Below are positions 23,701 to 37,400 of a DNA stretch of 64,000 nucleotides, one piece after another. The position numbers and the translations under genes were made by a program. Position 1 is the stretch's first letter. The number at the start of each line of letters is the position of its first letter. The stretch is from Siphonodentalium dalli (taxonomy: Eukaryota > Mollusca > Scaphopoda > Gadilida > Siphonodentaliidae): contig CP136063.1 of NCBI GenBank assembly GCA_032622095.1, positions 217,449,982 through 217,513,981 on the forward strand, given 5' to 3'. The notes beneath the pieces were generated by a model, which searched no databases, had not been told where the DNA came from, and saw nothing but the letters and a program-made list of their open reading frames with translations.

Positions 23701-26700
23701 TTCGGTATTGATTATTCACAGTCTGTATCGAGCACCGTAGAAATTCTCTGACCCACTCCCCATAGTGGTGTGTGTTACAGTAATGCCCTAAATAGTCAAC
23801 TCCTTAATGACGGCAGAATTTATGGGTAACTTTTCAGGATTTATTCGGAAATATGGCTTGTTGCCATTCAACGGAAAGCGAGAGCTTTCCGTTTCTCGCT
23901 TTCCGTTGAATGGCAACAAGCCATATTTCCGGATAAATCCTGAAAAGTTACCCATAATTCTGCTGTCTTTAAGGAGTCGATTATTTAGAGCATTAATGTA
24001 TGTATGGCCTCACAAGAAAGAAAAACTCAAATTAAAGATATATTTGGTCTAATTCATAACGTTTATTTTCTAAACATCCAGGCCACAACCATGTCTTGAA
24101 ATAGTGTGTCTGACATTTTGCAGACGGGTGAATTTAGTGATGCTGGCATCACAAAATTCGTCCTCTGGGAACCTCATTCTGCGTTGACCTCAACTGCTAT
24201 GGGAGACCTGGGATCAGTTTGAAGTTTCCCAGATGGAAGTTGGTGATGTTCACCCATTAGTCGCCTCTATTATGCATTTTATCTTCTGCAAAACAGCGGA
24301 TATAGAAACTGAACAGAAGGGGAAATTTAACTAAAAACAGGTATTATTTGAGACTATAGATACTTCCTAGAAGATGAGGCCTAAGTAGAATGAGGTCCAG
24401 GGAGGGTGAATTTTCTGATGCTTGCCCACTATGCGGGATATCATCACTAAATTCGGCCTCTGGGGACCTCATTCTACAAATGACAGACACTCTATCTTGA
24501 GGTTTGGCAACAACGAAGCCTGGTTTACAAACATTTGGGACTTTTTCTTAGAAAGACAATAAGAATTTTTTAAATAAAAATTCTACTAAATATTTACTTA
24601 GTCTAACTTTTAAACAAAACATGTCGCTTTTCATTTAAAATCGAGAACATGAATAGCATATGAGGGCCTAGGAGAAACACTTTAGAAAGACAATCCTGTT
24701 AAACATTGAACTTTTTACCCATTTATTTTGTATACTTTGGATGTAGAGGGATACTAATAATGTTACTTTTGCAATAAAAATTATTTTGTTTGGTATTTAA
24801 AAGCAAAATTTAATAGTCGTGTGGGGTCTAACAAATTTTTCTCTGGTACTATCAGGTACTATTGGATCTTATAGAAAGAAATATGCAGTTAATGTAATTG
24901 GAGGCAAGAGTACATCTGTATGGAAAGAGGCCTTTTATCACACTTATCAGGCTGATTATTAAATCTATAATCTGATTTTTGGCGGAGTGGAGCTAATTGT
25001 GATCAATGCTTGTTAACCCTTTACCCAACAGAAGGGCCCTGTGCCAATGCATTCTCTTATATATGCGAGTCGACCATAGGCCGCCTCGCATATATAAGAG
25101 AATGCATTGGCTTAACACATTGAAAATTATAAAATTGTTAAAGAATGTAAGAATAAATGGTAAAAAGTGTTAGGCCAATGCATTCTCTTATATATGCGAG
25201 GCGACCTATTGTCGACTCGCATATATAAGAGAATGCATTGGCACAGGGTATAACTGTAACTATCACAATGTGGTCAAGGAGCCGGTTCCAATGATATCCA
25301 TATTTGTATGGTTCTATTGAGACAGACCGAAGATATTTTAGGCTGTTGAAGCTTTATTTGGCCGGTTTTGGCCGTTTTGTTGGGTAAAGGGTTAATTCAG
25401 CCTAAACTGTAATTTCACATCCTTATCCCTGTTGATGTCTTGGTTATAACCTTCTGGTTCTAATTGATAAATATTAGATATATTTAAAATAAATAATCCA
25501 TTTCATGAACAATAATTCAGATAACCAGACAAGAGATAATTGTAAGCAGTTTCCTTCTTCTTTTTATTGATTTCTATAGTTTTTTTCTTTAACCCTTTCA
25601 TGACGGGAGCTTCCTGAATTTTTGTGAATACCCTGTGCCAATGCATTTTCTTATATATGCGAGTCGACCTTTGGTCCCTTCGTATATATACCAGAATGCA
25701 TTGGCCTAACAAATTTAAATTATATTTTCTAATTGTTAAAGAATGTAAGAATAAATGATAGAAAATTGTTAAAGAATGTAAGACATAATGATACAAAATT
25801 ATCAAAAGTTAAAGAATGTTTATAACAATTGTTAAAGAATATAAGAAAAAATTATTTAAACAAATGATAAAAATTGTTAAAGAATGTAAGAAAATTTGTT
25901 TAAATTGTTAAAGAATGTAAGAAAAATAAAAAAAAAATGGTAAAAATTTGTTAGGCCAATGCATTCTTTTATATATGCGAATAGGTCGCCTAGCATATAT
26001 AAGAGAATGCATTGGCACATGGTCTTAAGATGTTGCGCCAGCACAGCTCCCATCATGAAATGGTTAATTTTTTATATATATTTTTATATATTTTTTTGCT
26101 GTTGCTTCATTTCGATGCCAGCCAGTTTCAGACAGAATTTGGTTTTACAAAAGTTACATTGCAAAATTTGAATTTGTGATATGTTCACTTCACTGCACTA
26201 CTAACTTGCATGTTTACACAGTAATATCCATGCTTTGTGTATTAATGTTATGTTATAATCCAAGAGGAGTAACTCTAGTAGTTTCATATGCAGTATATTT
26301 AATCACCATTATCTGTATTGTGGTCTCACATTGCATCTTTTATGTTGACATTTGTTTACAGACACATTTGACCATGTAGATATGTCAAGCAGTTATTAGT
26401 TATTTAGTACAGTCACATTTCATGGCAAAATTGAAATCCAATGATAATTTGAAGGGAATGATGTTAAAAAAGCTTGCCAAAGAAACTTCAGCTACATATT
26501 GTACTTTGGGTGCACATATAGTGTTTAACTTCATTGTCAACTCCACAATATTATTAAAAAGAAACCATAATATCCAATAATCCTCTGATAAATGGATACT
26601 GCAGATGACAGGGTTAGTAATTTGATTTCCATTCATCTATGTGTCGAGTTGTTTAGCTATTAATTCAACAAATTGCCTTGTTATCATAACCGCCCTATAT

Positions 26701-29700
26701 GTGAATGAATGGGAGTCATTTTCTCAGCTGGTGTACTTGTAACATGTATTATCTTAATCCTTTATTCACCAAATACTCATTGACGAGTAATTCCCATTAA
26801 AAAATGTTCAGATAATAAGTTGAACAAACTACCATAGGTTCGTTGGTTGAGCATATTATCTAAACATTTCCCATTAATGAATATGTAACTTTCGGCTTTT
26901 GAATTATCTGTTTTTCTGTCTTATCTGCTTTTGAACAGTGAACTCCCCTCTAAATGAATAATAGACCCTTCCCTTTTATACTTTTATGACGGAGTGGGAG
27001 ATTTCATTTAGTACAGAAAAGGGTAACAACTCATAAATAAAGAACATACTATTCCAATGTATACTTAGTATTGACTGTGAGAACCCAATCAGGATTGCAT
27101 GCGCTCACTGCTTTAAAATTAATGAATTCATGGAAAATTTTGATAGATCCACAATTATGTTATCTCGTTCGCAAGATACATACGTCCTATGAACAGGTTG
27201 TGTAGAAATTCATCATGATACCTGTTGTGTTAATTTTTGACGTCATCACCCACATGTGTTTCGTCAGTATGATGAAATATCTTATGGAATTGTTTCTTTT
27301 ACATTTGTAGTCCCTGGTTATGGTTCAATGGCTGGTGAGTTTTCCTTGTCTGAATGTCTGACTCTCCGTCTCATTCTCTTTCAGTCAGTTCTCCTCACTG
27401 ATCTCGGCTAGAACTCTGTCTGTGATTTCATCCCCTGTAGAGCATAGTATTTGATAAATCCCCTGTAGAGCATTAGATTTGATAAATTGATGTTGACTTG
27501 CTTGCGTTCCATGGTTTCTGGATGCTAGATGGTTTGACATTTTTGCCAAAAATATCAGAACACATGCATCCATGCTCCATGTAGCACAACAAAATCAAAA
27601 TTTATTCCTTATATTTACACTTATCTGGTAGATTAACAGAGCATTTAGCACATATTTTCAACAAAATTCTAGTAACGCGTTGCAAGTTTCTTCCATGCAA
27701 ATATGGATGCAAGTTGAGGTCTGCGCACAATGTCACATGCCGTGATGTTAACCAAACAACATCCCGCTTATTTCCTGCTTTCAAGTTCCCATGCGAGAAT
27801 GCATGCATGAGTAAATATTCCAAGTTAATACAGTTAAATTATATTTCAATCTAATTATGTTAAGTTCAATTTAAATGAACCTGGCTCTTTATTTCTTCCA
27901 CAGAACGCTCTTTTCTGTTCTCTGTTCCATGTCATGCAAGTGACTGTTTTTTGTTTGGGACCCAAACATTTGTTCAAAGTTGTATTTTGTATGACTTAAG
28001 TATTTATCAACCTATTTCGATACCAGGACAAATTCAAGAGCGATTACTATTCGGTGTATTTTTGAGCGCAAACTGCCAAGTGGCTTTAAATGTCTAATTG
28101 AAGAGTCACCAGGGTGGACATTTGTGTGCCTCAATTATTCAATTACTATATGGATATGGACATGTATGACTGCTTCAAGTGATAACAAACTGTGATTAAA
28201 TGTACATGGCTCGTTTGAAGCCTAAAGCTATGTATATGTAATTTGTTGAGAGCTTTCCGATGAATGGCAATAAGCCATATTTCCGACTAAATCCTGAAAA
28301 ATTACCCATAATTCTGCTGTGGTTAAGGAGTCGAATATTTAGGGCATTACCGTATCTCAAATCATACCAACTTGGAAGATTTCTGAACGAACTCGTTGAC
28401 ATTGGTTTTGAAAAAACATATTTTGTTTTATGACATAACTTCAATTGTGCATATTAAATTTTTTGCACCTGCAAATCATGGAGAGAAAACCCCGAGCAGT
28501 TATTGGTCTAAACATTTTGTGGTATTACATAAATTTAATAATTAAAAGGAAGAGGGGATTCATGAATTTAAAACAGTTTACTGTTGAGATAGCACAATAT
28601 ACGTCTTCTAGGCTGGCAAGTATTCACGGTTTATTCCGTACCTTAACTCTTTCAGTACCAGGTCCGATTTTTGTATCAACCCATATACCCTGTGCCAATG
28701 CATTCTCTTATATATGCGAGTCGACCATAGGTCGCCTCGCATATATAAGAGAATGCATTGGCCTAACAATTTTTCATCATTTGTTATTATTTTTTACAAT
28801 TTTAATAATTTTTTCTTATATTCTTTAACAGACTTATTTTGTAGGTTTAGTGCCAGGGAATCTTACGTTTTTCATGGGCATCAAAATTATTACTATGAAT
28901 ACTTGGTGATAGTTTTGAGTTATAACATGCCCCTAAGGTTTTATCCAGTTTGTTTTTAAATTCGCTATAGCATGCTTAAGCATACCCAAAAAAAATTCAA
29001 CCCAAAAACATCTAAATAAAAACATTATTTATTATTTTTTTTAGGGCTGATTTTACAGACCGTAAATTAGGGCCGATGAGATCGGCCCTGGCACTGAAAG
29101 GGTTAATCCAAAACTTCAGTGAATAAAAAATGGCAAATCAAGCTACTCGGGCTAAAAATGGCTAGACATTTTTCTTTTAAGAAACTGATCCTCTCTTGCC
29201 TGTTTAGAACATTTGCTCTCATATATGTTGTAAGAGTGATTTCATTTGATCTTGTAGTACCTGCTTATAGTCCCATAGGTGAGTTACGTCCCTTTGTTTT
29301 ACATCTACTAGAACTCCGCCTTGTAACTTTCTCTCTCTCATACAATTATCATTCATGTTGCACCCTTAATGTTTTAATAAAAGTAAACCCTATTATCTTT
29401 AAACACTTGTACTCTTCTAAGGCATAGTGTTTATTTCTCTTCTCCCTTCTAATCTTATCTACATACCAAAAATACTCCCCTACTCATAACAATATTGTGG
29501 CCAAAGAGAAAAGCTTATCTTCCAAATAGGTTTCCTTTATTTCAGCAAGGATGTACGTATAAAAAAAGAGTCATCAAAATAGTTTCTATGTTGATTAACA
29601 GATTTCTCAAGTTTTGAATTTCAAATATTTAAATATTCAAAATGACCTCTTGGATGAATCAGAGAATACATTTATAACTGTAATACTGATAAAACTATAT

Positions 29701-31400
29701 ACTAATTCTTGAAACTTTCAGTAAGGAATGGACGAAACAAATATGATTCATCTAAGACCCTATCTCGATTAAATTTCTACCCACTGAAATTTTAAATTTT
29801 TAATCTATTTCTCATCTTTTAAAAGTTTTATCTGTCTTTCTCGGATCTCTGTCCTGACTTTAATTCCTTACTTTCTATTCTAATTTGATAATCTTGCACT
29901 ATCACACTATTTTAATGACATGTTCCTAGATCAGTGTCTTGGCTCATCTCATAAAAACAACTGGTTTTCTCCATACTCGTGTCCTAATTTACTTCCTTTT
30001 TCTTTTTTATGTACATGTACTTAACTTCCTGTCTGTTCTATATATTGACTTTCTTCCTCTTGACTCACTTTTCAATCATATAATGAAGGTCTATCTTATC
30101 GATTTCTTCTCCTCATCTGCTGGATTTGATTGTCTTCTTTCTCCTTCTCCGTCTGCTGAATCTGATTGTCTTTATGTGCATTCTTCATCTACTGAATTTG
30201 ATTTTCTTCTTTCTCATTCTCCGTCTATGGCATTTGATTGTCTTAGCACTCTCACTGAGAATTATGGACTTGTTATTCTCATTTTGTCCTGTACTAGTTC
30301 TCAGATCTCGTTTACTGTCTGAAATGTCCGACTGTTTGCATGTTATTTCTAAAAAAAAAAAAACCCAATGTTTTTCAGCATGGTTCACACCCTTCTTGAA
30401 ATGCTGATTCTAATCCTTATTGAGTCGTCGTATTTCTTCCTGGCATTCTCCTCCACGAGATATCATTTTAAACTTCCAATTTCAGCTTTTCTTGTCAACT
30501 ATTTTGGACGTCCTCTTATTATAAATGGGCTGTTGAAATATATTGCTCAATATTATTCTATATGGAGGTGATCACATATGTTATGATATCTCTCATAGTT
30601 CAAATTTCAGCATGAAGAATTTCTCAAGCATGTCTGTTTTCTTTTCAGTTAAATTAAGAACATGTCAAACGTGTGAAGATTACCTCAATGACATGTCCTC
30701 TAATTTTGAGATATTCCCCAATGTTACATTTTGCATTAACCCTTTACCCAACAGAAGGGCCCTGTGCCAATGCATTCTCTTATATATGCGAGTCGACCAT
30801 AGGTCGCCTCGCATATATAAGAGAATGCATTGGCTTAACACATTAAAAATTATAAAATTGTTAAAGAATGTAAGAAAAAATTGTAAAAAGTGTTAAAAAA
30901 AGATTTTTTTTAGGCCAATGCATTCTCTTATATATGCGAGGCGACCTATGGTCGACTCGCATATATAAGAGAATGCATTGGCACAGGGCATAACTGTAAC
31001 TATCACAATGTGGTCAAGGAGCCGGTTCCAATGATACCCATATTTGTATGGTTCTATTGAGACAGACCGAAGATATTTTAGGCTGTTGAAGCTTTATTTG
31101 GCCGGTTTGTTGGGTAAAGGGTTAATATAAAAAAAAAATTAAATAGAAAAAAACAAACTCTATGAAATTGTGGACAATTAGAATATATTAGAGAATGTTA
31201 TAAATATAGATGCTTGACACTTGCATTCAATTTCATTGCTAAATACTCATTGACGATTAGTTATTACTTAGGAAATGTTCAGATAATAAGTTCAACAAAC
31301 GACCATAGATCGTTTGTTGAACTTATTTTCTAAACATTTTCCTCCAATGAATAGGAATCGTTCTGTACTTGCAATATATGTCATCTGCTTATTTTTCTTG

Positions 31401-31434
<34 letters not shown>

Positions 31435-34400
31435 AGCTGAGTAATAGACCACTCCAATGTATACATTTATTATTATTGAGTGGGAAAATGCATTTAGCAA
31501 AGAAAGCGTTCAAATCAGATTTATTTGAACTGTGAAGGATAGTTGATTTAATACATGCTAATTTTATAAACTTGAATTTGTGTATAATTGCAGCCATGCC
31601 TGTTGGATATGGCCTTCAGAACCAAGCTCTAGTCAACTCCCGAATGGGTGCTGTTGGAGCCATGGGAATGCAGGGCATGCCAATCGCTACACAGATGGGC
31701 AGCAGCGTCATTCTAGTTTCAAATTTAGATGAGCAGGTACGATCATCATTCTCTAACTCTTATTAGAGCAAACCACTTAATATCATCCTTGAACATTTGA
31801 AGTTTCCGAAATAATAATTAGTTCATTGTGGTTAACCACCATTTCATACTACAGTAATGTCCTAAATAATTGACTCCTTAAGCACAGCAGAATTATGGGT
31901 AATTTTTCAGGATTTAGTCATAAATATGGCTTGCTGCCATACATCGGAAAGCTCTCACCGAGAGCTTTCCGATGAATGGCAGCAAGCCATATTTTCGACT
32001 AAATCCTGAAAAATTACCCATAATTCTGCTGTGCTTAAGGAATCAGTTATTTAGGGCATTACTGTATGTGCACCATGTGGCTCTCCATTAAATTGCACAC
32101 ATAAATCTCTGTTTTGCTATCCAAACATTAACCCTTTCATGACTGGAGCTTCCTGAAATTTTGCAAAAACCCTGTGCCAATGCATTCTGTTATATATGTA
32201 AGTCTCCCATAGCGAGCCTCATATATATAATAGACTACATTGGCCTAACAATATTTACCTTAGCCTTGTAATCCAGTGTATTTTCTAATATATGCAAGGT
32301 TCCCTATGGGAGACTCACATATATTAGAGAATGCATCTTTAATGCTGCACCAGCACAGCTCCCGTCATGAAAGGGTCAATAAATGTGTGCTTATTGGTGA
32401 GGTTATATGGTGCAGAAATGTTCATTAAAGGTCATTTAATTTTTGTTTTCTTAACTTGAGTTTTTCCGCATTGTGAAACTTGATGTTTGGATAATGCATA
32501 AATGTTTCAATTTTCAAATTGCAACGAACTTGTTTACTCGATGTAATGTCACGTTTTCATTGAATAATAACTGATTAGAGAATCTTAACATATGACATGT
32601 CAGTAGTTTGTTGAGTTTTATTATTTTATATACAAGAGATATTATTTGTCTTTAATTGTGATTGAGGTTCTCATGTGGGTACTGCTTGTTGAGTACTTGT
32701 GAAAAAATGGTGTATTCATGACTTCAGACCTCCATTTACAACTTTTTTGTTTCTTTTTTGTTTTTTGTTTTATTTTATCTCTTCTATTACTGGAGCTTCC
32801 TGAAATTTTGCGAAAACCCTGTGCCAATGCATTCTCTCATACATGCGAGTCTCCTATAGGGAGCCTCGCATATATAAGAGAATACATTGGCTTAACAATA
32901 TTTACTTTGACCTTGTAAGCCCGTGCTTTCTCTTATATATGCAAGGTTCCCTATGGGAGACTCGCATATATAAGAGAATGCACTGGCACAGGTTCTTTAA
33001 TGCTGCACCAGTACAGCTCATGTCATGAAAGTGATAATTCAACTTTACATTACTTTCCACTGGCGTAACAATACTTATCAATATATAAAATAAAGTAGAA
33101 CAAATTTCTTCAAACTGAATACATCCTGAAATTTTGATTTGTTTTAATTTGATAAAAAAAATTAAAACTCTCTTGCATTCGGCAATATTCACATGAGGAT
33201 CTACATTATTCTTAAATAAATAACTAGGATCGCCACCTTGTGCAATGTCTTAACCCTTCCATGACAGGAGCTCCGCTGCTGCAGCATTAAAGATCCTGTG
33301 CCAGTGCATTCTCTTATATATGCAAATCTCCCTTAGGGAGCCTCGCATATATAAGAGAATGCACTGGCTTACAGGTCAAGGTAAATATTGTTAGGCCAAT
33401 GTATTCTCTTATATATGCGAGGCTCCCTATGGGAGACTCGCATATATAAGAGTATGCTTTGGCACAGGATTTTCGCAAAATTTCAGGAAACTCCAGTCAT
33501 GGAAGGGTTAAATATATAATGTTAACAATGAAAGGCTGTAATGGATCTGTCAATACAATATAATACTAATGATGGGGTAGTGTTGTCATAACAATGGGGC
33601 ATGCTTTATTCCATGTTGTTGGTGGTGCTTTATGCTTCATGTCAGAGTGCCAGTCAGTTCATCAAACTTTTTAAATCGTCCCTTTGTTCTCCCAACTAGA
33701 ATCATTTTAACTCAAACCCACCAGTATTATTTGTTCAAAAATAATTTGCAAGGAATTGAACAATATAAGACCCCCCTCCTTAACTCAAAGCTACCAGTGT
33801 TTATTTGTTCAAAATAATTCACAAAGAATTGAACAATATAAGACCCAACCCGGGGGGGGTGGGGGGGGGGCTCCTTAACTCAAACCTATCAGTATTTATT
33901 TGTTCAAAATAATTCGCAAATAATTGAATAATATAAGACACCCCACCTTCATAATGCAAGGAAATTCTAAATTAATCATCAAGCGTGGTCACAGGACCAG
34001 ACAACGATATGACAAGAGCGAGAATTACTCTGTATAATTTGATGCTCCATGTAATGTCTTAGTTTTTGCTTTAAACTAAACCTGACCTCTTTGAAGAACC
34101 ATGCCTGGCACAATGAGATGGAAACTGTTGCTATAGTACTCTGTATGATTAACTTCTGAACTTTCTACACAGGGATTCTCTAATGCTTTGTATTTCAGCC
34201 GTCTCTGGTCATGTCCCTATCTATGCATATTGTGTTCCATCTGTTATGCAGTGGCACCCATAGCTTAGGAAACAGCAATGTAATAGCCTGTTTTACGACC
34301 CCCCCCCCCCCCCCCCCCCCCCCACAACTTTTTCCTCAATATTGTAAAAAAATATAAAAAATTTCGTATGATTCGTTTGTTGACGCTGATTAAAATAAAG

Positions 34401-37400
34401 TGAAGAAAATATTTGAAGCCAGTGTCTCTTTCTTGCTTTCACCTTCTTTTCCAATGTTTATACAGTTATATGGGAAGGAATACCTAAATTTATTTTTATA
34501 ATTTGAGTAAAAGTTATCGTATTAAAAAATCTTGTGAGATTCATGGAAAATTCAGATTTTTGTCAATTGATGTGGTGGTGATGCATAATTTTAGATTTTT
34601 TCTCCTCCTGCATCTACTTTTTTTCAACCCAAATGTTCGTAAACCAGGCTATTTTATTGTTGTGACCTCAATCTTTGTAGCACAGTGCTAGCTCTCTTTC
34701 TCGAACCATATGTATAAAAGTTATGGATGAAACGATTAACCGCAATACTCATAATCGCAAATAGTGATAAATGTGCATTGCGTTTCTTTCTGAAGAATCG
34801 TATCGCGATAACGTTTTAACAGCATTATCGCAATGAGCATGTTTCCAACATTTTTATATATTTAGTCTGAGTCACGATACGCATATTACATCATGACGAA
34901 AAAACTGGTATGTATCATATCCAGTCATTCTCTCACTAAACTACTACCTATTTATAGTAATAAACGGAAGATGTCGGAGTTTTGTGGCACTACTAATAAC
35001 AGAGTCTTCTCTCTATATAGTACTTGCTTTTGCATCATTGTATCATTAAATGGACATGGCTTGTTTGAACCTCTAAATTATGTATACGTAATTTGGGAGG
35101 TGGGATTACAAACCATTCTTAATATAGAACTTGTTGATATATGACTGAAAAAAAATATTTTCTTTTAATTTGAGCATGATGTCTTTGTGCAAAAACAAGG
35201 GCCCTTTTCAGTCTCCAAAGTGGTCATTTCTATGACATAAATAAGTCTTACCAAGGCATATATAAATATGGACCAAATTAAAGTATTTTGGACCTTTTTT
35301 TATCGCGGGAATGTGTCAAAAGCAAGAATTACTAGGTATGATTTGATGCTCCAAACCACCATGTACCTTTAATAGCGTAATGTTACCTGGAATCGTTTAA
35401 TAAGTCTTGATATGTTGGCTTGCCGATTATATTTTATTTTATTATAATATATGGTTCTTTGGAATATATCGCTTAGATAGGGACATGACTTCAGTGAAAA
35501 GTCAGCTGTCCACTGGCATGACTTAATGTTTCTGTGCATGACCATTCTTTCAACAAAAGTTGTCTTTATGGGAAAAAGTGTCACAGTGTGATAGACTGTA
35601 ATAAATCGACTGCCTTTTGAAATGCTGCTAATTTTCTCATAATTGTTACGCAAAATCCTTCCTTTACTAAATAGATTCTCCCTTTCTATTATGAAAGGAT
35701 ACACTGGAATAGTCTATTTCTCATCTGTCGTTTGTTGAACACTTCCCTTAGGGAACTACTCGTCAATGAGTATTTAGTAAAGAAAGGGTTAAACTAAGAG
35801 ATTTTATCGTAACAATATTGACCTTGATCTTGGGAGCCAGTGCATTCTCTTATATATGCGAGGCTTTCTATGGGAGAATGCACAGGCAAATGATCTTTGA
35901 TGCTGCATCAGCGTAGCTCCTGTCTTGAATGGGTTATGGAGTAACCTTCAATCCCTGATGAAATTACACTGTATAAAACATTTACGCTATCCCGCATTCT
36001 GCAAATGACAGGCACACTAAACTCAGCCTTGGGTACAAATGTGTTTATACTTTATAATTATATCAGGAATGAAGATTTTCCATAGATGCCATGTTATTTC
36101 TACTCAATGTTTAGTTCTGCCCTAATGTAGATTACCCATTTAAACACATACTGTCCTCACAATTGGCCACAGCAATAAGCAATAATGGCCATGGCAGCAA
36201 TTGGAATCTTAAAATACGACAGCACTACATGTGCCGTGGGATGTTTTTTTCTAATTTTTAGTGCTGCACTTTGACCAAATTACTATGGGAAATGAAGTTG
36301 CCTAATTATTTCAATCTAAATATTTGGTCCCAGGTCTCAAAATATGGTGCTGGACATTTGCAGAATGAGGTCCCCAGATGGTGAATTTAGTGACGCTACC
36401 CCGCATAGTGTGTTAGCATTACTAAATTCACCCTCTTGGGACCTCATTCTGCTATATCGTCATCTTCTCAGGAAAGTATCTTTATTATCAAATTAACAAG
36501 TTTTTTTTAGTTTCTTTAGACAGTATCTTTTTTTTTTTTTAGTTCAATTTCTCTATCCCCAAACTGGCAGAGAACACAATTAATAATCGACATTCCCAAT
36601 GGGTGCACATCATCATCTGGGAACTTAAATCTGTGTCTATGACCATTTAGAATGAGGTTCCCCCAGAGGATTTGGTGATGCTGGCCTGCTATGCGGGGTT
36701 GCGTCACTACATTCACCCTCTGGGGACCTCATTCTGCAAATGTCCAGCACCATATTTTGAAACCTGCCCAAATACATGTTACCGGTACAGCCTCAATAAG
36801 CAGCCGATTTACAACAGTTCTTATGATAAATCTGATCTAGTACTATAGATCCTTTTGTTGATTTAGCAATGTGTAAGCTGCTCACATTATTGGTTCCAGG
36901 GAGATCACTCTATTCATTTCGGAATCTTTTCAAGTCAATGTAGTTCTCCAAACTTCCAAACATTTGAGCAGCTTATACCAAATCTTTCTTATCTCTGCAA
37001 TGTTGGTACTAAGAATAAATAAAAAAGTCTCTTGTAGCAATTGTACAACCAGTTAATCATTTTTGACTGGTATTCACTTTAATGCACCAGTTTTAATCTT
37101 AATACATGAAAAATATAACCATTAATTTAAAAACAAAAACATCAATTATAGTAATGCCCTCAATAATCGACTCCTTAACCACATCAGAATTATTGGTAAT
37201 TTTTCAGAATTTAGTCGGAAATATGGCTTGTTGCCATTCATCGGAAAGCTCTCGCTGAGAGCCATATTTCCGACTAAATCCTGAAAAATTACCCATAATT
37301 CTGCTGTGGTTAAGGAGTCGATTATTTAAGGCATTACTTGCTGATTAGTACGAAATATTGCAGAGAAATATGTAAATATTGAGGATTCTATATTGACTCT

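Larger units (their letters stand above)
33512..35652. other. Long intron stretch with simple repeats, no gene
   Basis: It contains the repeat array 33709-33948, a C25 tract at 34299-34323, and dispersed repeats at 34012-34053, 35044-35097 and 35317-35366. No exon was recognised; the gene model needs none here. Confidence 0.55.

Noticed and set aside
29939-30407. Overlapping Ser/Phe-rich and Leu-rich frames
   Set aside because: By-products of a T/C-rich degenerate tandem repeat in a PTBP intron.
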